Positions 27,967-39,436 are shown, numbered from the stretch's first letter. The stretch: DNA of 64,000 bases from Nesterenkonia halophila (GCF_009467795.1 NZ_WIAX01000013.1:225655-289654); one strand, 5' to 3'. Notes: a model not told the origin generated them from the letters alone. Translations and numbers: made by a program.

Positions 27967-29331
27967 TCACCACTGCGTCGTCCAGAGGAGCTCGATGACG
28001 ATCGCCGTGGCCATCTGGCTCGCGATCAGCGGCCGGTGCCAGCGCACGGGCAGCAGCACCGGCAGGATCAGGACCCAGAGGGTGAACGGCAGCCAGATCC
28101 GTTCGACCTCCCCCTTGCTCATCCCGGAGAGCGTGGCCACCAGGATGGCCGCCATCCCCGCGCAGCCCAGCACCGCGACCACGAATCGATCCCGGCTGGC
28201 GCGCCGTCGCACCTCGGCGACCGCCCGAGGGAAGGAGGCCCATGTCGCCAGGCCCGCGGTGAAGGTCCAGACGCCCAGATTCGCCCATACCCAGTACCCG
28301 TAGGGCCGCTCGGTCTGGATGCCGTCGTAGTAGCGCGTGACCAGCACCGGGTAGGCCTCCCACCAGCTGAAGCCGGCCAGGGAGAACGCCCCGGCGACCA
28401 GCAGCGCGGCGCCCGCGGCCCAGGGGAGCGCCCACCATCGCCGGCCCAGGAACAGCACCGCGAGTGCCAGGACGCCCAGCAGCACCAGCCCGTAGGACAG
28501 ATGGACGCACAGACCGAGCACGAGCCCGGCCGCGACGCCGCATCCCACCAGGCGCGTGCGACGTCCGGCCGTGGCGGCGAGCGCCAGGAGCGCCAGCCCC
28601 CAGGCGCCCGCCGCCGTGAAGAGCGCATCGCCCGAGACGCCCATCCAGATCCACGACGGCGCGACCACCAGCCAGGGCGCGGCGCGCCGGGCCAGCCGCT
28701 CGGAACCCAGCGTCCGCAGCGTCAGCAGGACCGCGACCACTGCCGTGCAGCCCAGGCTCAGCACGATCATCCCGGCGGTGTAGGGGTCCTGGATGCCCAG
28801 CCGGTCCAGCAGGATGAAGAACATCGTCGCCGCCGGGGGATGGCCGGCGATGTGGACGGGCCAGTTGTCCGGCGCGTCCAGGGGGATGCGGTCGATGAAT
28901 CCGGAGAGGAACTCCGGGACGGAGGAGACCTCCTTGGCGCCCACGAAGTACTCGCTGTCCCGGCCGAAGACCCTGCCGATGCTCTCGGCCCCGCCCACGT
29001 GCCCCAGAGCGGCCGTCCACAGCCACGACGCGGCGAACGTCAGCAGCAGGAAGGGGCCCCAGGTCAGTCGGCGGCTGACGCGCCGCCAACACAGGAGTCC
29101 GAGGACCGCCGCCACGATCGGCGGCAGCAGGGTTGCCGTCAGCTCCGGCTCCCACGCGGCCTTCAGCGGCGTCCAGTCGTCGAACACCGCTTTGCCCGTC
29201 GCGACGTCGGTCCCCGATGCCCGCGGCCAGATGATGGCGGCGGCGACCAGCGCCGCCCCCAGCAGGACACCGGACGCGGCCGCGATCCACGTCAGACGCG
29301 ACGCCCGGAGCGGATGGTCCACCATCGGCAC
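27967..29331 (-). CDS. polytopic membrane protein, glycosyltransferase-C-like, resembling mycobacterial Rv0541c
   Basis: The 454-residue protein has about eleven hydrophobic segments. An acidic first loop ('FDDWTPLKAAWEPE') and 'DNWPVHIAGHPPAATM' between early segments resemble the loops of GT-C fold (PMT/ArnT/GT87-like) transferases, which use polyprenyl-phosphate sugars at the outer face. It is divergent from a GT2 of the polyprenyl-phosphate-sugar synthase type (29359-30036), which could supply its donor. From memory, M. tuberculosis Rv0541c has similar length and the same neighbours. Start chosen is GTG 29331, with GAGG 6 bases upstream; ATG 29325 is the alternative. Only 27 bases separate it from the divergent gene. 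Confidence 0.7.
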   Translation of the reverse strand: MPMVDHPLRASRLTWIAAASGVLLGAALVAAAIIWPRASGTDVATGKAVFDDWTPLKAAWEPELTATLLPPIVAAVLGLLCWRRVSRRLTWGPFLLLTFAASWLWTAALGHVGGAESIGRVFGRDSEYFVGAKEVSSVPEFLSGFIDRIPLDAPDNWPVHIAGHPPAATMFFILLDRLGIQDPYTAGMIVLSLGCTAVVAVLLTLRTLGSERLARRAAPWLVVAPSWIWMGVSGDALFTAAGAWGLALLALAATAGRRTRLVGCGVAAGLVLGLCVHLSYGLVLLGVLALAVLFLGRRWWALPWAAGAALLVAGAFSLAGFSWWEAYPVLVTRYYDGIQTERPYGYWVWANLGVWTFTAGLATWASFPRAVAEVRRRASRDRFVVAVLGCAGMAAILVATLSGMSKGEVERIWLPFTLWVLILPVLLPVRWHRPLIASQMATAIVIELLWTTQW

Positions 29332-29344
29332 AGGATACCTCGCT

Positions 29345-29350
29345 GATAAC
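29345..29350 (+). promoter_or_regulatory. possible -10 element of a leaderless GT2 operon
   Basis: GATAAC ends 8 bases before ATG 29359. With the usual distance from -10 to the first transcribed base, transcription would start at or next to the ATG, and no ribosome site is visible. A leaderless message is therefore likely for the five-gene operon. Confidence 0.35.
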
Positions 29351-29358
29351 ATCTGTTC

Positions 29359-30036
29359 ATGTGTGGTTCCCCCTGTGAACCCCCGATGTGCGAGGTGATC
29401 ATTCCCTGTCGGAATGAGGCGCCGGCGCTGCCCCAGGTGTTCGCCACCATGCCTGGGGACATGGGCGTGATCGTCGTCGACAACGGATCGACGGACGACA
29501 CCGCCGAGGTCGCCCGGCGTCTGGGCGCCTCCGTGGTGCAGGAGAGCGTCCCCGGCTACGGGGCCGCCGTCCACGCCGGGGTGCTCGCGGCCGCGGCGCC
29601 GCTGGTCGCGGTGATCGACGGCGACGGGTCCATGGATCCGGCCGACCTCGCCGAGCTGGCCGCCGTGGTCTCCCGCGGCGAGGCCACGATGGCCGTCGGC
29701 CGCCGGAGGCCCCGGGAACGCGGCGTCTGGCCGTGGCACGCCCGCGCCGGCACCGCCGTGCTGGCGTGGCTCATCCGCCGCCGGAGCGGCGTCGGGATCC
29801 ACGACCTCGCGCCGCTGCGGGTCTGCCGCCGCGAGGACCTCCTCGCCCTGGACGTCGCCGACCGACGGTTCGGCTACCCGCTGGAGATGATGATCAAGGC
29901 CGCCCGCGCCGGCTGGACCGTCCATGAGCAGGACATCGCCTACTCCCGGCGCGCCCGCGGCACCAGGTCCAAGGTGTCGGGGTCGCTCCGCGGCACCGCC
30001 CGGACTCTCGTCGACTTCGCCAAGGTGCTGACATGA
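29359..30036 (+). CDS. GT2 glycosyltransferase of the polyprenyl-phosphate-sugar synthase type
   Basis: The 225-residue enzyme shows 'VIIPCRNEAPALP', 'VIVVDNGSTDDTAEVA', 'GYGAAVHAGVLAA' and 'VAVIDGDGSMDPADL' (the D-x-D-x-S site), close to DPM1/dolichyl-phosphate-glucose synthase-like GT2 proteins; there is no membrane tail. It probably loads a sugar onto polyprenyl phosphate or a similar lipid in the cytosol. It is the first of five genes on the plus strand that each overlap the next by 4 bases, so all five are translationally coupled. ATG 29386 is a second possible start, giving 216 residues. Confidence 0.82.
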   Translation: MCGSPCEPPMCEVIIPCRNEAPALPQVFATMPGDMGVIVVDNGSTDDTAEVARRLGASVVQESVPGYGAAVHAGVLAAAAPLVAVIDGDGSMDPADLAELAAVVSRGEATMAVGRRRPRERGVWPWHARAGTAVLAWLIRRRSGVGIHDLAPLRVCRREDLLALDVADRRFGYPLEMMIKAARAGWTVHEQDIAYSRRARGTRSKVSGSLRGTARTLVDFAKVLT

Positions 30037-30710
30037 CCGCCCCGCCGACTCTCCTGATCGTCGCCCGGGCGCCCGTCGCCGGGCAGGCGAAATCCCGCCT
30101 GGCGGCCACCGTCGGCGACGCGCCGGCGGCGCAGATGGCCGCCGCCGCCCTGCTCGACACGCTGGAGACGCTCGAGGAGCTCGCCTGGCCCCTCGTCGTC
30201 GCCATGACCGGGGACCTCGACGACGCCGCACAGTCCCCCGAGCTCGCGGCCGTCTGCGCCCGGCATCGGGTCGTCGACCAGCGCGGCGACGACTTCGCCG
30301 ATCGGCTGATCGCCGCCCACCACGACGCCGACGCCGGACGCGGCGTGATCCAGATCGGCATGGACACGCCCCAGGTCACCGCGCAGCACCTGCAGCGGGC
30401 GGCGGCGTCGCTGGACCATCACGAGGCCGTCCTCGGCGCCGCGGAGGACGGCGGCTGGTGGGTGCTCGGCGTCCGGGAGCCCCGCTGGACGAGCTGTCTG
30501 GCCGAGGTGCCGATGTCGCGGCCGGACACCGGCGCGCGGACCCGTGCCGCCCTCGTCGGCACCGGCGCACGGGTCGGGAGCCTCCCGGTCCTGGCCGATG
30601 TCGACACCTGGGACGACGCTCTGGCCGTGGCCGACCTGGTCCCCGACAGCCGGTTCGCCGCCGCGGTCACCCGCACCCGCGCACACCGGCAGACGGGGCC
30701 TTCCGCATGA
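30033..30710 (+). CDS. DUF2064 / TIGR04282 family nucleotidyl- or glycosyltransferase-like protein
   Basis: The 225-residue product has 'VARAPVAGQAKSRLA' at the start, the counterpart of the family's 'AK-x-P-x-x-G-x-V-K-T-R-L' loop, then 'IQIGMDTPQVTAQHL' and 'GAAEDGGWWVLGV', which correspond to G-x-D-x-P and the G-P-A-x-DGG-Y-x-L-x-G block. The fold is GT-A-like and related to CofC nucleotidyltransferases. The reaction is unknown. It overlaps both neighbours by 4 bases. Databases often name this family after arsenosugar synthesis; I see no arsenic gene here to support that name. Confidence 0.8.
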   Translation: MTAPPTLLIVARAPVAGQAKSRLAATVGDAPAAQMAAAALLDTLETLEELAWPLVVAMTGDLDDAAQSPELAAVCARHRVVDQRGDDFADRLIAAHHDADAGRGVIQIGMDTPQVTAQHLQRAAASLDHHEAVLGAAEDGGWWVLGVREPRWTSCLAEVPMSRPDTGARTRAALVGTGARVGSLPVLADVDTWDDALAVADLVPDSRFAAAVTRTRAHRQTGPSA

Positions 30711-31372
30711 GGGACCTGATGAACATGCATCCGCCGACCGGCTGGGACGCCGTCCACGCCGGGCAGGCCTGCGAGGCGATCGGCTCGGACGGCACGGTGA
30801 CCTCCTGGGACGTCCGCCGCTGGATGAGCCTCTCCGACGCCGCCGATCACGCCCTGCTGGTGGACCGCTGCACCGGTCCGACGCTCGACGTCGGCTGCGG
30901 CGTCGGACGCGTGACGCAGGCTCTGGCGGCGCGCGGCATCAGGGCCCTGGGCATCGACATCTCCCCCGAGGCCGTGAGGATGGCCCGGGGACGCGGCGCC
31001 GACGCAGTGCGCCGGAACATCTTCGACGAGGTGCCGGAGGAGGGGAGCTGGCAGGAGGCGGTGCTGGCCGACGGCAACATCGGCATCGGCGGAGATCCCG
31101 TCCGACTGCTCCGTCGGCTCCGACGCCTCATGCGTCCGGACGGAGTCGTCATCGTCGAGGTCGACGGCCCGGGGACGGGCGTGGTCCATGACATCATCCG
31201 GCTGCGCGTGGCGGGGCGGCTCACCGAGGCCTTCCCCTGGACCTGGGTGGGCGTCGACGCCGTCGACGAGCTCGCGGCGGAGGCCGGACTCGCCGTCGGC
31301 GAGATCCGCCGCCGCGACGGCCGGTGCGTGGCACGGTTGATGCCGAGAGCCGCAGGGAAGGAGACCGCATGA
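30707..31372 (+). CDS. class I SAM-dependent methyltransferase
   Basis: The 221-residue protein has 'TLDVGCGVGRVTQALA' (the glycine-rich SAM loop, motif I), 'ALGIDISPEAVRMARG' (motif II), and 'MRPDGVVIVEVDGPG' late, the usual order of a Rossmann methyltransferase. 'ADGNIGIGGDPVRLLRR' lies after motif II, where the catalytic loop should be. The acceptor is unknown; its place between a sugar transferase and MTA phosphorylase suggests a small glycolipid or nucleoside-derived product. ATG 30707 overlaps the DUF2064 stop by 4 bases. Confidence 0.82.
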   Translation: MRDLMNMHPPTGWDAVHAGQACEAIGSDGTVTSWDVRRWMSLSDAADHALLVDRCTGPTLDVGCGVGRVTQALAARGIRALGIDISPEAVRMARGRGADAVRRNIFDEVPEEGSWQEAVLADGNIGIGGDPVRLLRRLRRLMRPDGVVIVEVDGPGTGVVHDIIRLRVAGRLTEAFPWTWVGVDAVDELAAEAGLAVGEIRRRDGRCVARLMPRAAGKETA

Positions 31373-32193
31373 CTCCGAGACCGGAGATAGCCATCATCGG
31401 CGGATCCGGGTTCTACACGTTCCTGGAGGACCCTCAGGAGGTGGACGTCGAGACGCCGTTCGGGACGCCGTCCTCCCCCATCGCCGTCGGCACGGTGACA
31501 CCCGACGAGCCCGGCGGGACCGGCCGCACTGTGGCATTCCTGCCTCGACATGGGCGGCGCCACGAGTTCCCCGCGCACCGGGTGAACTACCGCGCCAACC
31601 TCTGGGCGCTGCGCAGCCTGGGCGTGCGTCAGGTGCTGGCGCCGTGCGCGGTCGGCGGGCTCCACGACGGCCTGGGACCGGGGACCCTGGTGGTCCCGGA
31701 CCAACTGGTGGACCGGACGAGCCGCCGCGAGCAGACCTATTTCCATGAGGGCGCCTGCCACATCTCCTTCGCGGACCCGTACTGTCCTCGGCTGCGCACA
31801 GCCCTGGTGGACGGGCTCGACGACGAGGAGTCTCCGCCCGTCGACGGCGGAACCATGGTGGTGATCGACGGCCCGCGGTTCTCCACCCGCGCGGAGTCCC
31901 AGTGGTATGCGAAACAGGGCTGGGACCTGGTGAACATGACCGGGCAGCCCGAAGCGACGCTGGCCCGCGAGCTGGAGCTCTGCTACGCGGCGACGGCCCT
32001 GGTCACCGATCTCGATGCCGGGATCAGCGCCGGACACGCCGTGGACCAGGAGCAGGTCTTCCGGGTGTTCGCCGAGCACACTGCGGCGCTGAAGCGCCGG
32101 CTGCACACGGTGATCTCCTCCCTCTCCGGCGAGCGCGACTGCTCCTGCTCCGCGGCGCTGGCCGGCATGACGCCGCCGCTGGAGCTGCCATGA
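31369..32193 (+). CDS. S-methyl-5'-thioadenosine phosphorylase family protein
   Basis: The 274-residue enzyme belongs to the PNP/MTAP type 2 family: 'IIGGSGFYTFLED' at the start (phosphate loop), 'FLPRHGRRHEFPAHRVNYRANLWAL' region with the G-R-H-x-x-x-P-H-x-V-N-Y-R-A-N signature, 'IDGPRFSTRAESQWY' and 'VNMTGQPEATLARE'. It cleaves MTA (or a related 5'-modified adenosine) with phosphate to adenine and a 5-substituted ribose-1-phosphate. A good ribosome site (GGGAAGGAG) precedes ATG 31369, which overlaps the methyltransferase stop by 4 bases. Being embedded between a methyltransferase and sugar enzymes, it may process a pathway intermediate and not only polyamine-derived MTA. Confidence 0.87.
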   Translation: MTPRPEIAIIGGSGFYTFLEDPQEVDVETPFGTPSSPIAVGTVTPDEPGGTGRTVAFLPRHGRRHEFPAHRVNYRANLWALRSLGVRQVLAPCAVGGLHDGLGPGTLVVPDQLVDRTSRREQTYFHEGACHISFADPYCPRLRTALVDGLDDEESPPVDGGTMVVIDGPRFSTRAESQWYAKQGWDLVNMTGQPEATLARELELCYAATALVTDLDAGISAGHAVDQEQVFRVFAEHTAALKRRLHTVISSLSGERDCSCSAALAGMTPPLELP

Positions 32194-33233
32194 AGGTGCT
32201 GCTGACCGGCGCGGCCGGCTTCATCGGCCGCCACATCGCCGAGGCCGCCGCCGACGCCGGCCACGAGGTCGTCGGCGTCGACATGCTGCTGCCGCAGGCC
32301 CACGGGGAGAGTTCGACGACGCCTGACGGCGTGGTCCGGGGCGACGTCCGCGATCCGGATCTGCTGGACCGGCTGCTGCCGACGGTGGACGTGGTGTGCC
32401 ACCAGGCCGCCACTGTGGGCAACGGCGTCGACGCCCAGGATCTGCCCGGCTATGCGGCGCACAACGATCTCGGCACCGCGACGCTGCTCGCGGCGATGGC
32501 CCGCGCCGGCACGAAGCGGCTGGTGCTGGCGTCGTCGGTGGTGGTCTACGGCGAGGGACGGTACACGTGCCCCCGCGACGGCGACGTGCCTCCGGCGCCG
32601 CGGCGGGAGAGCGACCTGGCCCGGGGCCTGTTCGATCCGCGGTGCCCGCGATGCGGCGACGACGTCGAGCCTCGGCTCGTCGACGAGGACGCGCCGTTCG
32701 CCCCGCGGTCCGGATACGCCGCCTCGAAGATCGCGCAGGAGCACTATGCCGCCTCCTGGTGCACCCTGGAGTCGGCCCGGGCGATCGCGCTGAGGTATCA
32801 CAACGCCTATGGCCCCGGCATGCCGGCGGACACTCCCTACTCCGGCGTGGCCGCCATCTTCCGCTCGGCGCTCGAGCACGGGGAGCCGCCGCAGGTCCTC
32901 GAAGACGGGGAGCAGCGGCGCGACTTCGTCCACGTGACCGACATCGCCCGGGCCAACCTCGCCGCGATCGAGGCGGTGGGCTCCGGACCGGCCGGGCTGC
33001 GCGCCTACAACGTATGCTCCGGCTGCACCTTCACCATCGGCGACATGGCCCGCCGGCTGGCCGCCGTCATGGGCGGGCCGGAGCCGGTGGTCACCGGCGA
33101 GCATCGGGCCTTCGACGTCCGGCATGTGACCGCCTCGCCGGAGGCCGCCCGGGCGGAGCTCGGATTCGAGGCCGCCGTCGGCCCGCACGAGGGCATCGCC
33201 GAGCTGGCGACGGCCCCGCTGCGGCACCGATAG
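32190..33233 (+). CDS. NAD-dependent epimerase/dehydratase resembling dTDP-L-rhamnose 4-epimerase
   Basis: The 347-residue extended SDR starts with 'VLLTGAAGFIGRHIAEAA', has 'CHQAATVGNG', 'LVLASSVVVYGEG' and the catalytic 'YAASKIAQEHY'. Between them is an insertion, 'CPRDG...FDPRCPRCGDD', with Cys pairs spaced like a small zinc site. That insertion, together with 'P-x-S-x-YA-x-x-K-x-x-QE', is typical of the dTDP-L-rhamnose 4-epimerase branch and of mycobacterial GalE3 (Rv0536). It probably interconverts a nucleotide sugar at C4. ATG 32190 overlaps the MTA-phosphorylase stop by 4 bases; it is the last gene of the operon, followed by repeat element B. Confidence 0.83.
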   Translation: MKVLLTGAAGFIGRHIAEAAADAGHEVVGVDMLLPQAHGESSTTPDGVVRGDVRDPDLLDRLLPTVDVVCHQAATVGNGVDAQDLPGYAAHNDLGTATLLAAMARAGTKRLVLASSVVVYGEGRYTCPRDGDVPPAPRRESDLARGLFDPRCPRCGDDVEPRLVDEDAPFAPRSGYAASKIAQEHYAASWCTLESARAIALRYHNAYGPGMPADTPYSGVAAIFRSALEHGEPPQVLEDGEQRRDFVHVTDIARANLAAIEAVGSGPAGLRAYNVCSGCTFTIGDMARRLAAVMGGPEPVVTGEHRAFDVRHVTASPEAARAELGFEAAVGPHEGIAELATAPLRHR

Positions 33234-33283
33234 CGGTCGGCACCGGCCGGACGGAGGCTGGACGGAGGCTGGAGCGGCGCCCT

Positions 33284-33364
33284 GAGTGGTCACTTGTGAC
33301 GGCGCATCCCCCCCCCCCGCTGAAACGTTCCATCAGGGGGAGAAGCCGTCAGAAGTGACCACTC
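33284..33364 (+). repeat. palindromic interspersed element, copy B
   Basis: Arms at 33284-33303 (GAGTGGTCACTTGTGACGGC) and 33345-33364 flank a 41-base loop with TGAAACGTTCCA. A run of 11 C residues (33308-33318) makes the loop longer than in the other copies. It lies between the convergent epimerase and nagB genes. Confidence 0.85.
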
Positions 33365-33409
33365 GGCGCGGGGCGGGGCCGGGCGAGGGCCCTCGGCGCG
33401 GGGCAGGGC

Positions 33410-33434
33410 GTGCCTCAGCGCAGGGTGGAGGCAC
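33410..33434. terminator. possible hairpin terminator between convergent genes
   Basis: GTGCCTC at 33410-33416 pairs with GAGGCAC at 33428-33434 around an 11-base loop, 44 bases before the nagB stop. The surrounding 33365-33478 stretch is low-complexity GC-rich DNA with two copies of a GGGCGTGCCTCAGCGC-like unit. No gene is visible there. Confidence 0.3.
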
Positions 33435-33478
33435 TCAGCCCGGTGACTACCGCGGGCGGGGCGTGCCTCAGCGCCGGA

Positions 33479-34261
33479 TCACAGCCCCTGCCAGCTCGGC
33501 TTCGAGGCGTAGGCCTGCCGGTAGTAGTCGGCCAGCTGCAGCCGCGAGGCCGCACCCTCGTCGAGCAGCACAGTGGCATGCGGGTGCAGCTGCATCACGG
33601 AGGCCGGCCACAGCGCCGAGACCGGGCCCTCGACCAGCTGGTGGACCGCCTCGGCCTTGTGCCGGCCGGCCGCCAGGAGCACCAGGTGCCGCGCGTCGCT
33701 GATCGTGCCCAGTCCCTGGGTGAGGCAGTGCGGCGGGACCTGGTCGACGTCGTCGTCGAAGAACCGGGCGTTGTCCTGCCGCGTCTGATCGGTCAACGAC
33801 TTGATCCGCGTGCGCGAGGCCAGCGAGGAGCCGGGCTCGTTGAAGCCGATGTGGCCGTCGGTGCCGATGCCCAGCAGCTGCAGGTCCACTCCCCCGGCCT
33901 CGGCGATGGCCTGCTCGAACGCCGCGCAGGCGGCCGGCAGATCCTCGGCGAGCCCGTCGGGGCCGTGGACCTGGTCGGCGGGCCAGGCCACCCGGTCGGC
34001 GATCTCGGTCGCGATCACGTTCCGGTAGCGCTGCGGATGGTCGGCGGGCAGGCCCACGTACTCGTCGAGCATGAAGCCCTGCGCCTGCGCGAAGGACAGC
34101 CCCTCCTCCGCGTGGCGGCGGGCCAGCTCGTCATAGACGGCCAACGGGCTCGATCCGGTGGCCAGCCCCAGCGCCGCCGCCGGCTTCGCGCGCAGCAGCT
34201 CCTCCACGGCGTCGGCGGCCAGTCGGGCCAGCTCATCGGCCGGAGCGATCACGACCTCCAT
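33479..34261 (-). CDS. nagB: glucosamine-6-phosphate deaminase
   Basis: The 260-residue enzyme converts glucosamine-6-phosphate to fructose-6-phosphate and ammonia, feeding amino sugars into glycolysis. Family motifs are complete: 'LGLATGSSPLAVYDEL' (phosphate loop), 'FMLDEYVGLPADH' with the catalytic Asp-Glu, and 'LLGIGTDGHIGFNEPGSS' with the catalytic His. ATG 34261 is preferred to the adjacent GTG 34264. It lies downstream of the MurQ-kinase-dehydrogenase run on the same strand but is separated from it by repeat element C, which could form a partial terminator or hold a regulator site. GlcNAc-6-phosphate deacetylase, needed for the full route, is not in the window. Confidence 0.93.
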   Translation of the reverse strand: MEVVIAPADELARLAADAVEELLRAKPAAALGLATGSSPLAVYDELARRHAEEGLSFAQAQGFMLDEYVGLPADHPQRYRNVIATEIADRVAWPADQVHGPDGLAEDLPAACAAFEQAIAEAGGVDLQLLGIGTDGHIGFNEPGSSLASRTRIKSLTDQTRQDNARFFDDDVDQVPPHCLTQGLGTISDARHLVLLAAGRHKAEAVHQLVEGPVSALWPASVMQLHPHATVLLDEGAASRLQLADYYRQAYASKPSWQGL

Positions 34262-34390
34262 CACCCATCACGTCCTCTCGTCTCGTACCGGACTGGTCCT
34301 CCGGATCAGCAGGGTCAGCTTCTCGCGCGCGGTCACCGAGCGCGAAGATCCTCGGGCCGCGGCGTGTCGACGTCGCCGCGGCCTTCCGCT

Positions 34391-34464
34391 GAGTGGCCAC
34401 TCCTGACGACATCCCCTGCGGTTGGAACGATTCGTCCAGGGCAGATGCCGTCACAAGTGACCAC

Positions 34465-34466
<2 letters not shown>
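34391..34466 (+). repeat. palindromic interspersed element, copy C
   Basis: Arms at 34391-34410 (GAGTGGCCACTCCTGACGAC) and 34447-34466 flank a 36-base loop with TGGAACGATTCG. The right edge overlaps the stop codon (34465-34467) of the FAD/Fe-S dehydrogenase gene, so the element supplies the end of that reading frame. Confidence 0.85.
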
Positions 34467-37460
<2,994 letters not shown>

Positions 37461-37464
<4 letters not shown>

Positions 37465-38513
37465 GTCCAGAGGAATCCCTCCTGCGTGACGATCCCGGAG
37501 GCGGCGGCCAGCCGGGCCAGGTGCAGTGCCCCGTCGAGCGGGTCGCCGGCGACGGCGGCGATCTCCGTCTCCGGGCGGCGGGCGGCGATCTCGGCGGTGA
37601 AGCCGGCGGTCAGCGCCCCTCCGGCGGCGGCGAGCCCGCCGGTGAGCACCACGCGGGCCGGGTGCTCAGGCTCCAGGGCCGCGAGCGCACTGGCGGCGGC
37701 CTCGCGGCCGGCGGCTTCGACGAGCCGGCCGGCGACGGCGTCGCCGGCGGCGGCCAGGGCCACGACGTCGGCGGCGAAGCCCGCCAGCACGCCGGCACGG
37801 TCGTCGCGGGTGTAGAGCTGCGCCGGCCAGTCCGCCGGCTCGCCGAGCCGTTCCCGCCCGGCGGCGAGCAGCGCGGCGCCGGACGGGTCGACGCCGTCGT
37901 GGGCGCGCAGCGCCTCCTCCAGCCCGCGGCGGCCGAGCCAGGCCCCGCCGCCGCGGTCGCCGAGCAGATGGCCCCAGCCGTCCACGCGGCGCCAGCCGGC
38001 CGGGCAGGCGGCTTCCGACGGCGAACCGGCCGGCCCGCCGTCCAGCGTGCTGCCGGGGTGCCCCACGGCGACGGCGCCGGTGCCCAGCGCGACGATCGCC
38101 CCGCCGGCGCCGTCGAGGGCGCCCAGGTGGGCGGTGACCGCGTCGATGGCCGCGGCCGCCGGCACGGACAGCCGCTCGGCCATCCGTCGCGGCAGCGTCT
38201 CCGGCTCGTCGACCAGCGAAGCCAGTCCGGTGGCGCCCAGCGCGACGCCGCGGAGCCGGTGCTCGCCCGCGGCAGGGTCGAACACCTCCGGCCAGGCCTC
38301 CGCCGCATGATCGAGCAGCGCGTCGACGACGGCGGGGGCGCTGCTGCCCTCGGGGCCGATGTGCACCCGGGGGCCGGTCAGCTCGCGGCGAGGCACCGCA
38401 GATCCCGCACCGCCTCCGGCATCCGGCAGGGCGCCGGAGGCCGGATCCAGCGGGGCCAGGGCGATGCGGCTGCCGGTGCCGCCGACGTCCAGGCCGAGGA
38501 CCAGCTCGCTCAC
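37461..38513 (-). CDS. BadF/BcrA-type amino-sugar kinase (GlcNAc/MurNAc kinase)
   Basis: The 350-residue ASKHA-fold kinase has 'LVLGLDVGGTGSRIAL' (phosphate-1 loop), 'AIVALGTGAVAVG' (phosphate-2), 'GWGHLLGDRGGGAWLG' (the family's G-W-G-x-x-x-GD-E-G block) and 'RVVLTGGLAAAGG' (adenosine site). It belongs to the branch that includes eukaryotic GlcNAc kinase and clostridial MurK, which phosphorylates both GlcNAc and MurNAc at C6. Located directly downstream of murQ (GTGA overlap), it would make the MurNAc-6-phosphate that MurQ cleaves and recycle the GlcNAc. The conserved Glu in 'GDEGS' is replaced by Arg here. Start is GTG 38513. Confidence 0.83.
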
Positions 38514-39436
38514 CCGCGGCTCCCCTCGTCAGCCCCGTAGGCCGCCGCCAGCGCCTCGCGCACCGAGCCGTCGTGCCGCCCCAGCAGACTCCGGGCGGTC
38601 TCGACCGCGACGTCGGCCAGCGTGGTCACCAGCGCGACCTTCAGCTCGCCGTCGGCGCGCTCCAGCAGCTCCCGGGCCGGCTCCTCCTGAAGCCCCGTGG
38701 CCTCCTGCAGGATCCGCACCGTGCGGTCCCGCAGCTTCGCGTTGGTCGCGACGACGGAGACCATCAGGTTCTGCCAGGTCCGGCCGATGGCGATCATGAG
38801 TGCGGTGGAGAAGCCGTTGAGCACCAGCTTCTGCGCAGTCCCGGCCTTCAGCCGGGTCGAGCCGGTGACCACCTCCGCTCCGGTGTCCAGCGTCAGCACC
38901 GTCTCGGCGCGGTCGGCCAGCGGGGCCCGCGGATTGCTGGAGATCAGCACCGTCTCCGCGCCGGCCTCGGCCGCGGCGGAGAGCGCCCCGCCCACATACG
39001 GTGTGGAGCCGCTGGCCGCCAGGCCGATGGCGACGTCGTCGGCCCCCAGCTGGGCGGCGTCGCGGCGGCCGGCCTCCTCCGAGTCCTCGGCGTTCTCCAC
39101 CGCGTCGACCAGCGCGGCCGAGCCGCCGGCGATGTGGCCGACGACCCGTCCGGGCTCCAGGTTGAAGGTGGGCATCAGCTCGCTGGCGTCGAGGACGCCG
39201 AGCCGCCCGGAGGTGCCGGCGCCGAAGTAGTGGACGGTGCCGCCGCGCCGCAGCCGCTCGGCGGCCTGCTCGACCACCGGGGCCAGCTGGGGCAGCACCG
39301 CCGCGGCGGCGTCGACGGCGACGCGGTCCTCGGCGTTGAGCAGCTGCAGCACCCCGAGGGTGTCCAGCTCGTCGAGGGCGGCGCTGCGCGGGTTGCGCCG
39401 CTCGGTGGGCGGCAGCGAGGTGTCGTGCTCGGTCAT
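38510..39436 (-). CDS. murQ: N-acetylmuramic acid 6-phosphate etherase
   Basis: The 308-residue SIS-domain enzyme cleaves the lactyl ether of MurNAc-6-phosphate to GlcNAc-6-phosphate and D-lactate. The signature 'YFGAGTSGRLGVLDASE' is present intact, followed by 'LMPTFN' and, later, 'SSNPRAPLADRAE' and 'VVTGSTRLKAGTAQKLVLN', all diagnostic of MurQ. The N-terminal 'PTERRNPRS' matches the family's T-E-x-R-N-x-x-S. Length is typical. ATG 39436 overlaps the symporter stop by 4 bases and the gene overlaps the kinase by 4, so the order symporter-murQ-kinase-dehydrogenase is a single translationally coupled unit. Confidence 0.95.
   Translation of the reverse strand: MTEHDTSLPPTERRNPRSAALDELDTLGVLQLLNAEDRVAVDAAAAVLPQLAPVVEQAAERLRRGGTVHYFGAGTSGRLGVLDASELMPTFNLEPGRVVGHIAGGSAALVDAVENAEDSEEAGRRDAAQLGADDVAIGLAASGSTPYVGGALSAAAEAGAETVLISSNPRAPLADRAETVLTLDTGAEVVTGSTRLKAGTAQKLVLNGFSTALMIAIGRTWQNLMVSVVATNAKLRDRTVRILQEATGLQEEPARELLERADGELKVALVTTLADVAVETARSLLGRHDGSVREALAAAYGADEGSRG

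Noticed and set aside
30033..33233. Arsenosugar biosynthesis cluster, suggested by the name often given to the DUF2064 family
   Set aside because: No arsM-like methyltransferase motif, radical-SAM gene or ars regulator is present; the mycobacterial glycoconjugate-like setting fits better.
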